A stretch of 64,000 nucleotides of DNA, from the NCBI GenBank assembly GCA_010093685.1, contig MU006226.1:74964-138963 (forward strand). Reading direction: 5' to 3'. This document shows positions 1-9,137 of the stretch, piece after piece. Below the pieces are notes generated by a model that worked only from the letters and a program-made list of their open reading frames with translations, was not told where the DNA came from and did no database searches. Source of the stretch: Ophiobolus disseminans. Lineage: Eukaryota; Ascomycota; Dothideomycetes; Pleosporales; Phaeosphaeriaceae. Position 1 is the stretch's first letter. Every line of letters starts with the position of its first letter. The position numbers were made by a program, and so were the translations under genes.

Positions 1-2
1 CA

Positions 3-512
3 GGCGACCTGTGTCTTCTCCTCACCTTACCGGGAGACGTGGAAGAAGTCAGGTTTCTGCAAAGAACCATAAGTCGAAAGACCACTGCTCCACAAACGCA
101 CTTTGAAGCCGCACTCAACGCCATCGCATCGATGCCATTGCTCCACATCCTTCGACTGCCGGACATGGGATAGCGAAACGGTCTTGACCAAAATGGAGCG
201 TTGAGTCAGGAGTTCGAAAGTTCCATCGCAAACGGCATGCAGCGTCAACAGTTTCAAACCCGCGCCGGCGACATTATAAGATATTTAGCAGAAAGAGGGT
301 CTAGGATCAAGATCCTAGCATTCTCGCCTGTGGAACAGATTAGATTCGTGGAAGTGCCGGACGAGAACGATCACACTTGGCCACATTACTTCTACTATTG
401 AGCTAGGCTGACAGATTGTTTGGGAACTGACATGACAGTCGCCCGACCCCTTGTAGAGTGGGAGCGCGACTTTCCATCCCAGTACATCCTAGCTCAACAT
501 TTGGGCTGGTAA
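3..512 (+). pseudogene. F-box/LRR-like protein, copy 1, 3' part, decayed
   Basis: One reading frame runs from the left edge of the window to a TAA at 510-512 and is broken by a TAG at 171-173 and a TGA at 399-401. Homology to the other three copies in this window continues past both stops: an LRR-like segment around 100-170, then a helix-rich C-terminal part, then the family signature D-x-N-x-H-x-W-P-x-Y (here DENDHTWPHY, about 352-381). The N-terminal F-box would lie outside the window. The stop at 171 is explained by CAG to TAG; the TGA aligns with an Arg in copy 3, so CGA to TGA fits. Both are C to T changes as RIP or deamination produce. The family (F-box adaptors for SCF ubiquitin ligases) is inferred from the copies that retain the F-box; no function can be claimed for this remnant. 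Confidence 0.6.
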
Positions 513-919
513 GAGTATCATTCATATCGATGCTATTATGTTGAGCATGGACTTCCAACCTATCAATTCACATGGATGTAGAGCCATGCCGAAGCTTTTG
601 CGATAGAATTGAAAGACATGGCTCTACTTTGAGGTTCTCCTGAGTGAAATGACTGCGATGATACATATGTTTCAACATCTCTTCATTCGTCTTTCATCAA
701 CAGTGAAACTTTGGTCTGCTCACGTCCTTTTGCAGGTGCTACAGCCCAGAAGTTCCTGGTACTTTCACCGTAGCAGAACGCTCTCATCAACTGCCACGGA
801 AGATGAAACAACCACCGCTCCACCCAGCAACTCACACTCCAGTCACATCAACCACGACCACATCTATACAACAATTCGACGTCTTTCACGCCGAACAACC
901 ACAAACAGGTGCCCAAACC

Positions 920-2605
920 ATGTCTCAAGAACACAACAAAGCCGAATACCAGCGACGGGCTCTGGGTAGCAAGGGTGCAATATCGAATCAACGAGATATC
1001 TTGAGCGGCCTATCACTCGAGCTCCGACGTGAAATAGTCAACTTCCTTCGTTCGGAATAGAATCGCCTCGCCCTGAGCCTCGTCAACCAACTTTGGAAGG
1101 ACACTGTTTTGCCAATTCAATGGGACACCCTAGTCACGGATTTCGCCCAAACCGGCTCGAGGCAACATGTGGATCTTGTACGTCCTGACTCCAACATTCT
1201 CAAACACGTCAAGCACCTGCGCCTCAACAAGGACAACCCTCCAGCAAACGCAATCAAGGAGGCTCTACCCCACGTCCTTGCCGCTATTCCGCAAGGGCAA
1301 CTTCGGAGTTTTGCAGCCTACAACCCTATTGCTCCGCTCACTCTGCAGTTGCTTATGTAACGTCATCCAAATCTCGAAGGACTGGATGTAGCTGGGCGTG
1401 CTGCTCTCACCAAAGTAGTGTGCTTGCCCTGGGTGGTGGAAAGTCTCAACAACCTCAAGCGAGTCAACATCTACGTTGATAGCCTTGAGCCCGCAACAAC
1501 CCAGGCGCTCATGGAACAATGCCCAAATCTTGACACACTACGCATCGAAATGTGTCACTCGGAAGCCGAACACACCAACGCCGATATCTCAGCAGACATG
1601 TTCCTTCCCAAGCGTATCCCAAATCATCATACCCACGGGGATCCTGGACCAGTCAAGCAATTGACGAAACTCCGGACGCTTCACTTCGAAAATGGCAGAT
1701 TCCCCGCGCCGCTGGGCTCCTTGTTCGCACGGATTGATTTTTTGAAGTTACAGTTTCTGTCGATAGACAACACTAAAAACCCGCTAAGGCTATTAGAGGC
1801 AATGGCATCATATTATGTGCGGAACAACTCAGCTTTGGTACGTCTGCGGCTAACGCACGGATCGTTTTCGGAAGATGCCGGCGTGCAAGCAACATACCAC
1901 AAAGTTTTAAACGTAACCCAAGGTTTACGAGGAATATACTTCTTTGATCCGTATTCCGACAAGCTTGACATCGATTCCGTTGTACGACATGGAGCAACAC
2001 TCAAAGTCGTGTTTGCTGTATCTGCGCATTCCCACGAGTCTCAAGACCAGACTCAGTGCTTCAGCGGAAAGGACTTGTCTCGAATCGCTACATCGTGCCC
2101 AAAGCTCGAGCAACTCAGCCTAGACCTCTACTCCTTAGTTCCAGGCAACGTCGACGCGCCAAACTACGACATCATTGGTCGTGCGCCCAACTCTACCCAA
2201 GCACCCTCAGAGTTCGAAGTCGCTCTCAACGCGATTGCCAGCATGCCCAATCTCCATACTTTACGTATCACAAATCCGTAGTCGTACTTTGATGACAGCC
2301 GCATGGATAAGACCGAGGCAATCCAAGCTGAGTGGCGATACCGGTATCGAGCTCGTGCAGATGGAATCATGAAGTACCTCGCCGCACGCGGATCTGGAAT
2401 CAAGGTGCTAGCCTTCTCGCCAGTGGATCTTCGGCGTAGGGGTCATGTGCGTGACGCAAATGGGCATATATGGCCGAATTACTGATAATCTCGCGGAAAC
2501 GTGGATGGGAGCGGTAGGCATGTGGCTGTCGCGATGCCCTTGGCTGATTGGAAGATAGAGTATCCTGGTTCCGAGGTTTTGGAAGACCTGAATAAAGTTT
2601 GGTAA
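920..2605 (+). pseudogene. F-box/LRR-like protein, copy 2, full length with in-frame stops
   Basis: A single frame spans the F-box (near 995-1110, motif LSLELRREIVNFL then LALSLVNQLW), LRR-like repeats (about 1180-2280) and the shared C-terminal signature DANGHIWPNY (about 2453-2482). It is interrupted by TAG at 1058, TAA at 1358, TAG at 2279 and adjacent TGA and TAA at 2483-2488, yet homology continues across each stop and ends at TAA 2603-2605. The first three stops are explained by CAG or CAA to TAG or TAA, that is CpA to TpA, the preferred RIP context. An upstream ATG at 803 is in frame, but 920 fits the family better. Nonsense-suppressed or split expression is unlikely; a dead gene is the simplest reading. 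Copy 1 lies directly upstream in the same orientation, so these were a tandem pair. Confidence 0.7.
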
Positions 2606-3362
2606 TTTCTTGTGGAAGCTGCGATTAGACTTGACATAGTCCGCAAAGAGCTCGGGAATGTTTGTATCTTACTAAACGAAAGAATGAAGTAGTACCTGCA
2701 ATGACGGATGCAAGTGTTGGTGAGAAGGGAGACTCACATGAAGTCGGCACCAGATCACGAGTTTACATGTACCTGCCGACCCAAACAATGAAATGACTCT
2801 AGGTATATAACTAAAATAAAAGACCACCGTATAGTTGTTCAAACTCGTAAGCTTGTTCGAAGTCGCGCATCCTGATCTCGTGTCGAAGTTCAAGCTCACA
2901 CGTACGGGAACAAATGTGAAGGTTCCTCTGAAATTGTTGATCCAGAGTCACCTGGGACGATGTTGACTACTAGCTGCAGAATTCAGTGAGGTTAATGATA
3001 CCACCAAAGATATGTCGAGCGATTACGAAAATTTGAGATGGAAGAAGACGACTCGCATCCATGGATGAATATAAGATTGCTGAAATATTGGTATGCCCTA
3101 AACATAACTATTCAAATAAAACATTGTTCAGTCTTTAAACACAATACGCCAAAGTAAAAGTGCTTAGGATGACGCCTCTTTAGTTCGTCACCAGCCCCGC
3201 GCCTGACTCATCTAACCCCACATAGCAAAAAGACCCCTCCATTGTCAACAAACTTCACACCAACATTATGATGATTGACAAACGTCACCTCCAGTCCCTG
3301 AATATTATTTGTTATTATATATACCGCCTAGTCGAAAAATTTGCATGAACTCAATGAGAACC
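2606..3362. other. intergenic, no gene seen
   Basis: AT-moderate sequence between the F-box pseudogene and the tRNA gene. I see no conserved reading frame or repeat. Confidence 0.5.
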
Positions 3363-3491
3363 GGTCGATTAGCTCAGTTGGTTAGAGCGTGGTGCTAATA
3401 ACGCCAAGGTCGCGGGTAAGCTCTCTCTACACTTATCACCACCACATTCACATATACTAATCATTACCAGGTTCGACCCCCGTATTGACCA
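3363..3491 (+). tRNA. tRNA-Ile(AAU) with a 55-bp insertion in the T-arm
   Basis: Removing 3416-3470 leaves a perfect 74-nt cloverleaf. The acceptor stem GGTCGAT pairs with ATTGACC (one G-U pair) and the discriminator is A at 3491. The D-arm is GCTC/GAGC. The anticodon stem is TGGTG/CGCCA with loop CTAATAA and anticodon AAT. The T-arm is GCGGG-TTCGACC-CCCGT. The A box is intact, and the B box GGTTCGACCCC is still intact in genomic DNA because the last G of the insertion supplies its first base. A run of nine T at 3495-3503 is a normal Pol III terminator. No intron sits at the canonical 37/38 site. The gene decodes AUU/AUC Ile codons if the insertion is removed from the transcript; unspliced, the T-arm cannot form. 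Confidence 0.88.
3416..3470 (+). other. mRNA-type (spliceosomal-looking) intron inside the tRNA gene
   Basis: The insertion begins GTAAGC, ends ACCAG and carries TACTAAT about 10 nt before the 3' end. These are the 5' splice site, branch site and 3' splice site of a fungal nuclear pre-mRNA intron, and 55 bp is a typical length. It falls between tRNA positions 52 and 53 (one-base ambiguity because G flanks both sides). It is not at 37/38, where the tRNA splicing endonuclease acts. The precise boundaries that restore the T-stem are seen directly; splicing by the spliceosome is inference. mRNA-type introns are known in Pol III-transcribed U6 snRNA genes of some fungi, so the idea has a precedent. 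Confidence 0.6.
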
Positions 3492-3494
3492 TTA

Positions 3495-3503
3495 TTTTTT
3501 TTT
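3495..3503 (+). terminator. Pol III oligo-T terminator of tRNA-Ile
   Basis: Nine consecutive T residues begin four bases after the discriminator base of the tRNA, the usual Pol III stop. Confidence 0.8.
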
Positions 3504-4128
3504 GCTGTTTTACGCATTCTAGCTGTGAAGGGCCCCATCGTGTTATGTCTACGTGTTCTCTTTTTGCTTCTTTTGAATCTGGATAAGGTTGTCGATGGTG
3601 TCTTTGCGGCGAAACGAATGAAAAGGAGTAACGAGCTGCAGAGGGAGTACTACGGGCTGAGGGTATGAGTCCTTTTTGCAGTAATTTAGCAAGTAGGCAG
3701 ACACACGGCTGATAAAAGAAGACGACTGGCTAGTCTAATAAGTACATGCTAGGCTCGGCATTATTCATAAATGCAGACTAAATACGTGTCTACCTTCCGT
3801 TGAGTGAATAGCCTAGTTCTATCAACCGGGAAACATGTTTGAACAGAGACTGGCAAATCATGGAGCGAATGGATTGATGGTGCAATTTTTGACATTGATT
3901 TGTAGGTAGAAAAGACATGATGCAAGTATACCCCCCGAAGGACTTTTACATGGCCGTTTACCCATGATCTGATGGCTCATTCGTGCCATATTTGGCTCGC
4001 CCAGTGGCGCCATTAACACCATCCATCCTACCACGATGCTCGTATTTGCGCCATAACGCCTTTCATATCGCATCAATTCTCATGGAACTGGCTATAAGAT
4101 TTAAGCCAACTCTGCTACGATCACTCGC
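3504..4128. other. intergenic, no gene seen
   Basis: Region downstream of the tRNA and of the convergent HAD-family gene. No supported feature. Confidence 0.45.
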
Positions 4129-5946
4129 CTACGCCCTCTGCTGGGAAGCATCCAGGGACACTGACGAGAAGGAATGTGCCACATCGACGACTGGGGCAGC
4201 TGGCGGCGGACCCTGGCCCGACGGCAACACCTTGTCCACTGCGTTTGTCGACCTTGGAACGGCTGGCGATGGACTCTTACTCTTGCGCGACCCTTTACCC
4301 TTCCTGCCCGCCGACGCTGGAGCAGGTGGTGACAAAGTCTTGCCAGTGAGCGAGACTTTGCTCTCCATATCGCCTCCACCCGCAGACTCAGCCGGCCAGT
4401 CATAACCCCATCGCCCATCACCCCTGAAGGGTTCCTTGTTGATGAACTTTGAGACATCGCCCTGGTGCCTCAGAATCTCCAGGTAGCCAGCGACCTCGCG
4501 CAGTACATCACCCTCCATTTGCTCGGGCGTTGCTTCGAACTCCGGGATCTCGAGCAGGTTGAACGGCTGGGCACTTGCCTTCAACGCAGAGTCGTCGATG
4601 AGGACCGTGTTGTGCTGTCCGAAACGCTCGCCTGCTGTATACTCCGGGTGACGCTGCTGAATCTGATCCCGGCTCCAAACCAGTCTCAAGTTCTTGTACA
4701 CTTGAACATTCTGGGCGTAGTACTTCGATGAGAGACCAAATGTGTCACGGGCCCAGGTGCCCACGAGCATTGATCGGAGGTCCTTGTCAAGCGCCTGGTC
4801 GACAAGCGACTTGACGTTTTCCGGCTTCGCACTTGACCAGACCATGACCTTGAAGTTCTGGAAGAGATATTGCAGGAAAGGCCTGAGGTACGGACGGGCG
4901 ATCATCGTCTTTGCGTTCTTGTTTGGGCGGTAAAGAACGGTGCCGTTGAGATCAAGAATGACTAAGACATGACCTGGCGGGTCGATGACGGTCGGTTCTT
5001 CGGAAGCTGTGTCTCGATAGATATCTGTGGGCTGGGGTGCAGGTAGCATGATCTTCTCATCTCCATATCTGCCCTTCTTCAGGCCCTTTGGAGGCGGCGG
5101 AGTGCTACTGTGCATCTTGTCAATAGGCGGACAACTAAAATCAAGCGGATCCACCTGGTGGAGGGAGCCATACTCTTGCAATTCTTCCAGACCGTTGGCG
5201 GCGGCCTTGGCTTTGGCCTTTGACTTTTTGTTCTTCTTGGAAGGTTGAGTAGGCACCCTGTCATCAGTGTCAGCACTGCGCTTCCTGGACTTCCTTTCTT
5301 GAATCAGGACATTGAAAGCGTACTGTATGTCTTCGTTGGTCGCGCCCTGATGCCAGTTCGCCTGCTGCATATTCGCGTAATGGGCGGGATGTGGATAACC
5401 CGGCTGGCGTGGCTGCGGATGATTCTGCTGGAAGAAGGGCGTTGGGTATTGCTGCTGGAAGGGCGGCGGGTACTGCTGCGGTGGAAACACCGGCGGTGGC
5501 CCATACGGCTGCCTGTGTGGTGGTGGACCTGCATGTCCGTGATTTGGCGCCCACTGATTGAAGTGCGCTCGCGGTTGCTCATGTGCTTGGGCTTGGGCTT
5601 GCCCGAACCTATCATAGTGGTTGTTGGTGAAGAACTGCGGAGGCGGAGGCGGCGGAGGGAAGGACGGATTCCATGGCGCGCCTTGGAAACCAAAGGGAGG
5701 CATGGGCGGAGGCCGGTTTTCGTTGCGACTGCGATTCCAGTGGCGCGGGTCGTTGCTGCCGCCGCCCGGCTGGAAAGGCATCGCATGCGGGTTCATGTCG
5801 TTCATATTGGCGGGTGAGTGGTGGCGGAGGCTTCTCCCGGGCAAAGTGGTGTCTCGACGACCGACTGCGGTCTTGTCAAGGTTAGTGTCAGAAGTTACGA
5901 CTGGGGAGTCGTGGGGGATGTACCGGGCTGGCGCGACTGTAGACAT
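4129..5946 (-). CDS. FCP1/NIF-homology (HAD-fold) domain protein, proline-rich N-terminus
   Basis: Single-exon protein of about 605 aa from the first in-frame ATG (5946); the frame stays open further upstream but only a GTG precedes it, and an ATG at 5805 is an alternative start. The first half is low-complexity Pro/Gln/His-rich with a run of prolines, followed by a basic patch. Residues about 325-490 form an FCP1/NLI-interacting-factor phosphatase domain: motif I is DLNGTVL (D332-x-N334), motif II lies in VWSSAKPENV, and the late acidic motif is LIDDS. Canonical family members have DxDxT; here the second Asp, the general acid, is Asn. Catalysis may therefore be weak or absent, although DLNGT-type homologs are common in fungi as far as I recall. 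The C-terminal tail is Ser/Pro/Lys-rich. It shares a 366-bp divergent upstream region with the RRP36 gene. Substrate unknown. Confidence 0.8.
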   Translation of the reverse strand: MSTVAPARYIPHDSPVVTSDTNLDKTAVGRRDTTLPGRSLRHHSPANMNDMNPHAMPFQPGGGSNDPRHWNRSRNENRPPPMPPFGFQGAPWNPSFPPPPPPPQFFTNNHYDRFGQAQAQAHEQPRAHFNQWAPNHGHAGPPPHRQPYGPPPVFPPQQYPPPFQQQYPTPFFQQNHPQPRQPGYPHPAHYANMQQANWHQGATNEDIQYAFNVLIQERKSRKRSADTDDRVPTQPSKKNKKSKAKAKAAANGLEELQEYGSLHQVDPLDFSCPPIDKMHSSTPPPPKGLKKGRYGDEKIMLPAPQPTDIYRDTASEEPTVIDPPGHVLVILDLNGTVLYRPNKNAKTMIARPYLRPFLQYLFQNFKVMVWSSAKPENVKSLVDQALDKDLRSMLVGTWARDTFGLSSKYYAQNVQVYKNLRLVWSRDQIQQRHPEYTAGERFGQHNTVLIDDSALKASAQPFNLLEIPEFEATPEQMEGDVLREVAGYLEILRHQGDVSKFINKEPFRGDGRWGYDWPAESAGGGDMESKVSLTGKTLSPPAPASAGRKGKGSRKSKSPSPAVPRSTNAVDKVLPSGQGPPPAAPVVDVAHSFSSVSLDASQQRA

Positions 5947-6312
5947 AGGGCAAACGGAGGGGCGGTCCTCGCTTGGCAGATAAGATGAGGTTAGGGGTGA
6001 AGAAGTCGGTGAAGTGACAGCGAGGGTTCTGAAGCATCGACTGCCCTCAGAAATGGTGGTGAAGATTCGCAGATGGCGGCTCACGTGCGGGAGAGGTTGC
6101 CTGCAAATTTAGTCAGCGTCGGCGGAGGTACGAAGTAGCGCCGACATGTGGGGGCTTGTCCAAAAAGTTCCTAAGAAGCAACACCACCGCCAAACACACT
6201 CGCGAGCTTCCATTCGACAACACGTGTAACTGTTACTTACCGGACAGACACAAAATAGGATACTTAATACAACACGACTGGAGCTGGCGCTTTCTACGCC
6301 CTCTCGCTCGCC
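5947..6312. promoter_or_regulatory. shared divergent promoter region
   Basis: The 366 bp between the minus-strand HAD-family gene and plus-strand RRP36 must hold both 5' regions. CACGTG sits near 6081 and a related ACACGTGT near 6220; these are E-box-like by sequence, and use by a factor is not shown. Confidence 0.4.
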
Positions 6313-7468
6313 ATGCCTCTCTCCACCAAGCTTGATCGCAAACTAAGAGCAGCAGAAGAAAGTTCGGATGGCGAAGAGTATTACGAAGTCACCGACAGGT
6401 CTTCATCGGAATCGGTAATCGAGACTGGTGCAGGCGGGGAAGTCATTAGCTCCGACGACGAACAGGGAGAAGATGAGGGCTCAGAAGACGAGGCAATGGT
6501 ATGTTTTCGAAAATCGGTAGCTTCTTGGCTCTTAGTTGACAAATTCAAGTCAGACGCCTCACAAGACGACCAAGTCAAAGCACAGTTGAGCAAGGTCTCA
6601 TTCGGAGCCTTGGCTAAAGCTCAGGACGCCCTCTCGAAAGACCCCGCGAATTTAAAGCGCAAGCGAGGTGACGATACGTCGAAGTCACAAGAGGACAAGC
6701 TGGAGGCTCTGCGGGAGCGCTTACGGCAGATCAAGGCCGAGAAGATGGCGAATGGCGCAAAGCCCAGCAAAAAGCCAGGAGGCGCAAAGAAAAGCAAGGT
6801 CAAACAGGAGGAGGCGTCAGACGAGGACGACAAAAATGCTGACAGTGACGACACTGAATCGGATGCGACTCCGAAGGCGCGTTCGAGTAAGCATGCGCCG
6901 GCAGTACAGTCCAGCAAGCGCATGGTATCGCGTAAGCGCAAAGTGGTTGATATAAAAAAGCCAGTCTTTCGAGACCCACGATTCGACAATATGGGCGGGC
7001 CGGCACTGGACGAGAATACGCTGGGCAACCGATACTCCTTCCTAAACGACTACCGAGCCTCAGAAATCGCCGAATTGCGCAGCACAATCAAGAAGAGCAA
7101 GAACGAAGGCGAGAAGGAACGGCTGAAGAAGCAGCTGCTGTCCATGGAGTCGCAACAGAAAACCCGAGAGAATAAGGACAGGCAGCAAGATATCATACGC
7201 GACCATAGGAAGAAGGAAAAAGAACTGATCAAGCAGGGCAAACAGCCATTTTACTTGAAGAAATGTATGTATTCGTGGCGCCCATTGGTGGGTATCTACT
7301 TCCAGTTCGCATGCTGACACGCCTCTAGCCGAGCAAAAGAAACTCGCCCTGATCGACCGCTTCCAGAACATGAAGTCGAAGCAGCGCGACCATGTCATCG
7401 AACGCCGTCGCAAGAAGGTCACTGCGAAGGAGCGGAAAAACATGCCTGTCGAGCGGCGTGGAGTATGA
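6313..7468 (+). CDS. RRP36: rRNA biogenesis protein RRP36
   Basis: Three exons, 6313-6498, 6550-7264 and 7329-7468, give about 346 aa. The second intron is clear: GTATGT to CTCTAG, with the frame resuming at Ser-Glu-Gln-Lys. The first (GTATGT, 51 bp) is a multiple of three and would read through as 17 extra residues, so its removal is inferred from the strong donor and from the break it makes in the acidic N-terminus. The protein is highly charged: acidic head, Lys-rich middle, then the conserved block with VSFGALAKAQ, FRDPRFDNMGG and NRYSFLNDYR, and a C-terminal basic coiled-coil ending KNMPVERRGV. RRP36 is a nucleolar SSU-processome factor needed for early pre-rRNA cleavages in 18S maturation. 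Length and motif order match the family. Confidence 0.88.
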
Positions 7469-8119
7469 GCGCATGATACCAGGCGTGTTTGCGATGGTAA
7501 GACGAGCATGGTCAGCATTAGCATGATTTCAAATACCCAATTCAAACGTAAGGTCGCTTGAACAACATCATCCATTCTATTTTGCCTCCGGGCATCGCAC
7601 GCTCCAGATCTTCAAACCGCAGATGCATCCCGGGATGGCTGCATGGCAATCTGCGGCCCACACAGCTCATTACAGCACTTGCGGCACCAACTTGTCAAGG
7701 CCACCCGCCCAAAATGACCGCATACGCCAAAAGGGCATGGCAGCTGCACAATGGCATGCACATTGGCCGTCTTGATCTCCAAGATCCTTGATGGCGGGTG
7801 AACTAAGCGGGGGTTCGCGACGGGGACAGGGGTTTCATCCAAGAAAACGAGCCGCTGCACATGTCCACATCGTCAATGTCGACGTCATACCTCAGCACAC
7901 TGTCTCCCAGCCTCTCCTGCCTGCTTTTCAGGGCGGCACGGCCACATTTATCACGTCGCATCGCATCCCATCTTGTCCATTTCTGACCATCCTTTTCGCT
8001 CTTCAAATCGCTTGCACACTAGTCGAGACCGTTTTCGCCGTTGACGTTTGGCTCACGGGTAGTTACGTTCCGCTTAGTCGCTTCTTAGTACCAACGGTCG
8101 AACATCACGCGCTATCATC
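7469..8119. other. intergenic, probable 3' end of RRP36 and promoter of BTB gene
   Basis: Small open frames overlap on both strands, but none carries a recognisable domain. Confidence 0.4.
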
Positions 8120-9137
8120 ATGTCAGCCGCACCAGAGAAGCCGCTCAATGAGTAAGTCATCCATAAGTCAAATTCTGATAACTTTGCGACCGCAAAATCA
8201 CCTCCGCGTTGCGAAACCATGGCAAATTTTAGTACATCAATACTAACGCCACACCCCCAGGCTCCTCTCCCGCTCCATGGTCGACATCTACGTCGGCACA
8301 GAGAACACACACTGGATCCTCCACGAGAAACTCCTCTGCCACCACTCTCCCTTCTTCCGACGCATCTTCTACGCGAAAAACAACTCCTCCAAGACGTTCG
8401 GTCTCCCCGACGAAGAAGACGCGCCCTTCAAAACCTTCATCGGCTGGCTCTACTCCTCCTCCTTACCGGTGCCTCGCGAAGAGTCCGACCTGGGCCTTAT
8501 GTTCGACCTCTACCTGATGGCCGAGAAATTCCAGATCCCAAACCTCGTCGCCGACGTCCTGCAAGTCGTCCGCGAATGGTACAAGTACAGCGACACGTAC
8601 CCTGGCCTGCGCCGCGTGCAGTACGTGTATGCCAACACCGAGGAGGGCTCGCCCATGCGCCATATGCTCGTGCACGCCGTGGCGCGCATGATGGTTATTG
8701 AGAAGGGCATTCCCGCGCACTGGGACAAGGCGCTGCGCAAGAACGGCCAGTTGGCTGTCGATATCATCAAGGCTATTCAGGACTGGCGCCTCGATGAGGA
8801 GGTCGTGCCTGATGCGCGCGATGAGCCCGAGGATGCGGAGGAGTTGGTGGATGTGGAGGCTGAGACGGAGAAGTTGGATGCGGAGGTGGAGAAGGAGATT
8901 GAGGCTGGTGCTGATGAGGCCGATGAGGCGGAGGATGATAGTGAAGCTACGGTTGTGGATTCCCCGACGAATTCGAAGCGCGAACAACAGGCGCAAAAGG
9001 AGGAGAAGAAAGCGGGCAAGACGTCGTCGGATGCGAAGGGGAAAGCCAACGATTTCACAAATGACTTCAAGAAGTTCAGCCTTGCGGAAGTCCCTAACGG
9101 TCTTGCAGGCGCTGACTACGGCACACTGAGGGCTTAG
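8120..9137 (+). CDS. BTB/POZ domain protein
   Basis: Two exons: 8120-8151 and 8261-9137, about 302 aa. The intron has GTAAGT, a TACTAAC branch site and CCCAG, and splicing joins the start MSAAPEKPLNE to LLSRSMVDIYVG in frame. Residues about 15-115 are a BTB/POZ fold: VDIYVGTENTHWILHEKLL, then HHSPFFRRIFY, then the region ending in FIGWLYSSSLP, followed by the usual helical continuation. The C-terminal third (from about residue 185) is strongly acidic and Glu/Ala/Asp-rich, probably disordered. Fungal BTB proteins of this simple type often dimerise or act as CUL3 adaptors; no BACK, Kelch or MATH partner domain is present, so a specific role cannot be assigned. Confidence 0.85.

Noticed and set aside
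3416..3470. Canonical tRNA intron
   Set aside because: The insertion is in the T-arm, not one base 3' of the anticodon, and its ends do not look like a bulge-helix-bulge; it has mRNA intron signals instead.
5245..5817. Long plus-strand open frame of 190 codons
   Set aside because: It is antisense to the Pro/Gln-rich coding part of the HAD-family gene; repeats of CCN on one strand keep the other strand open.
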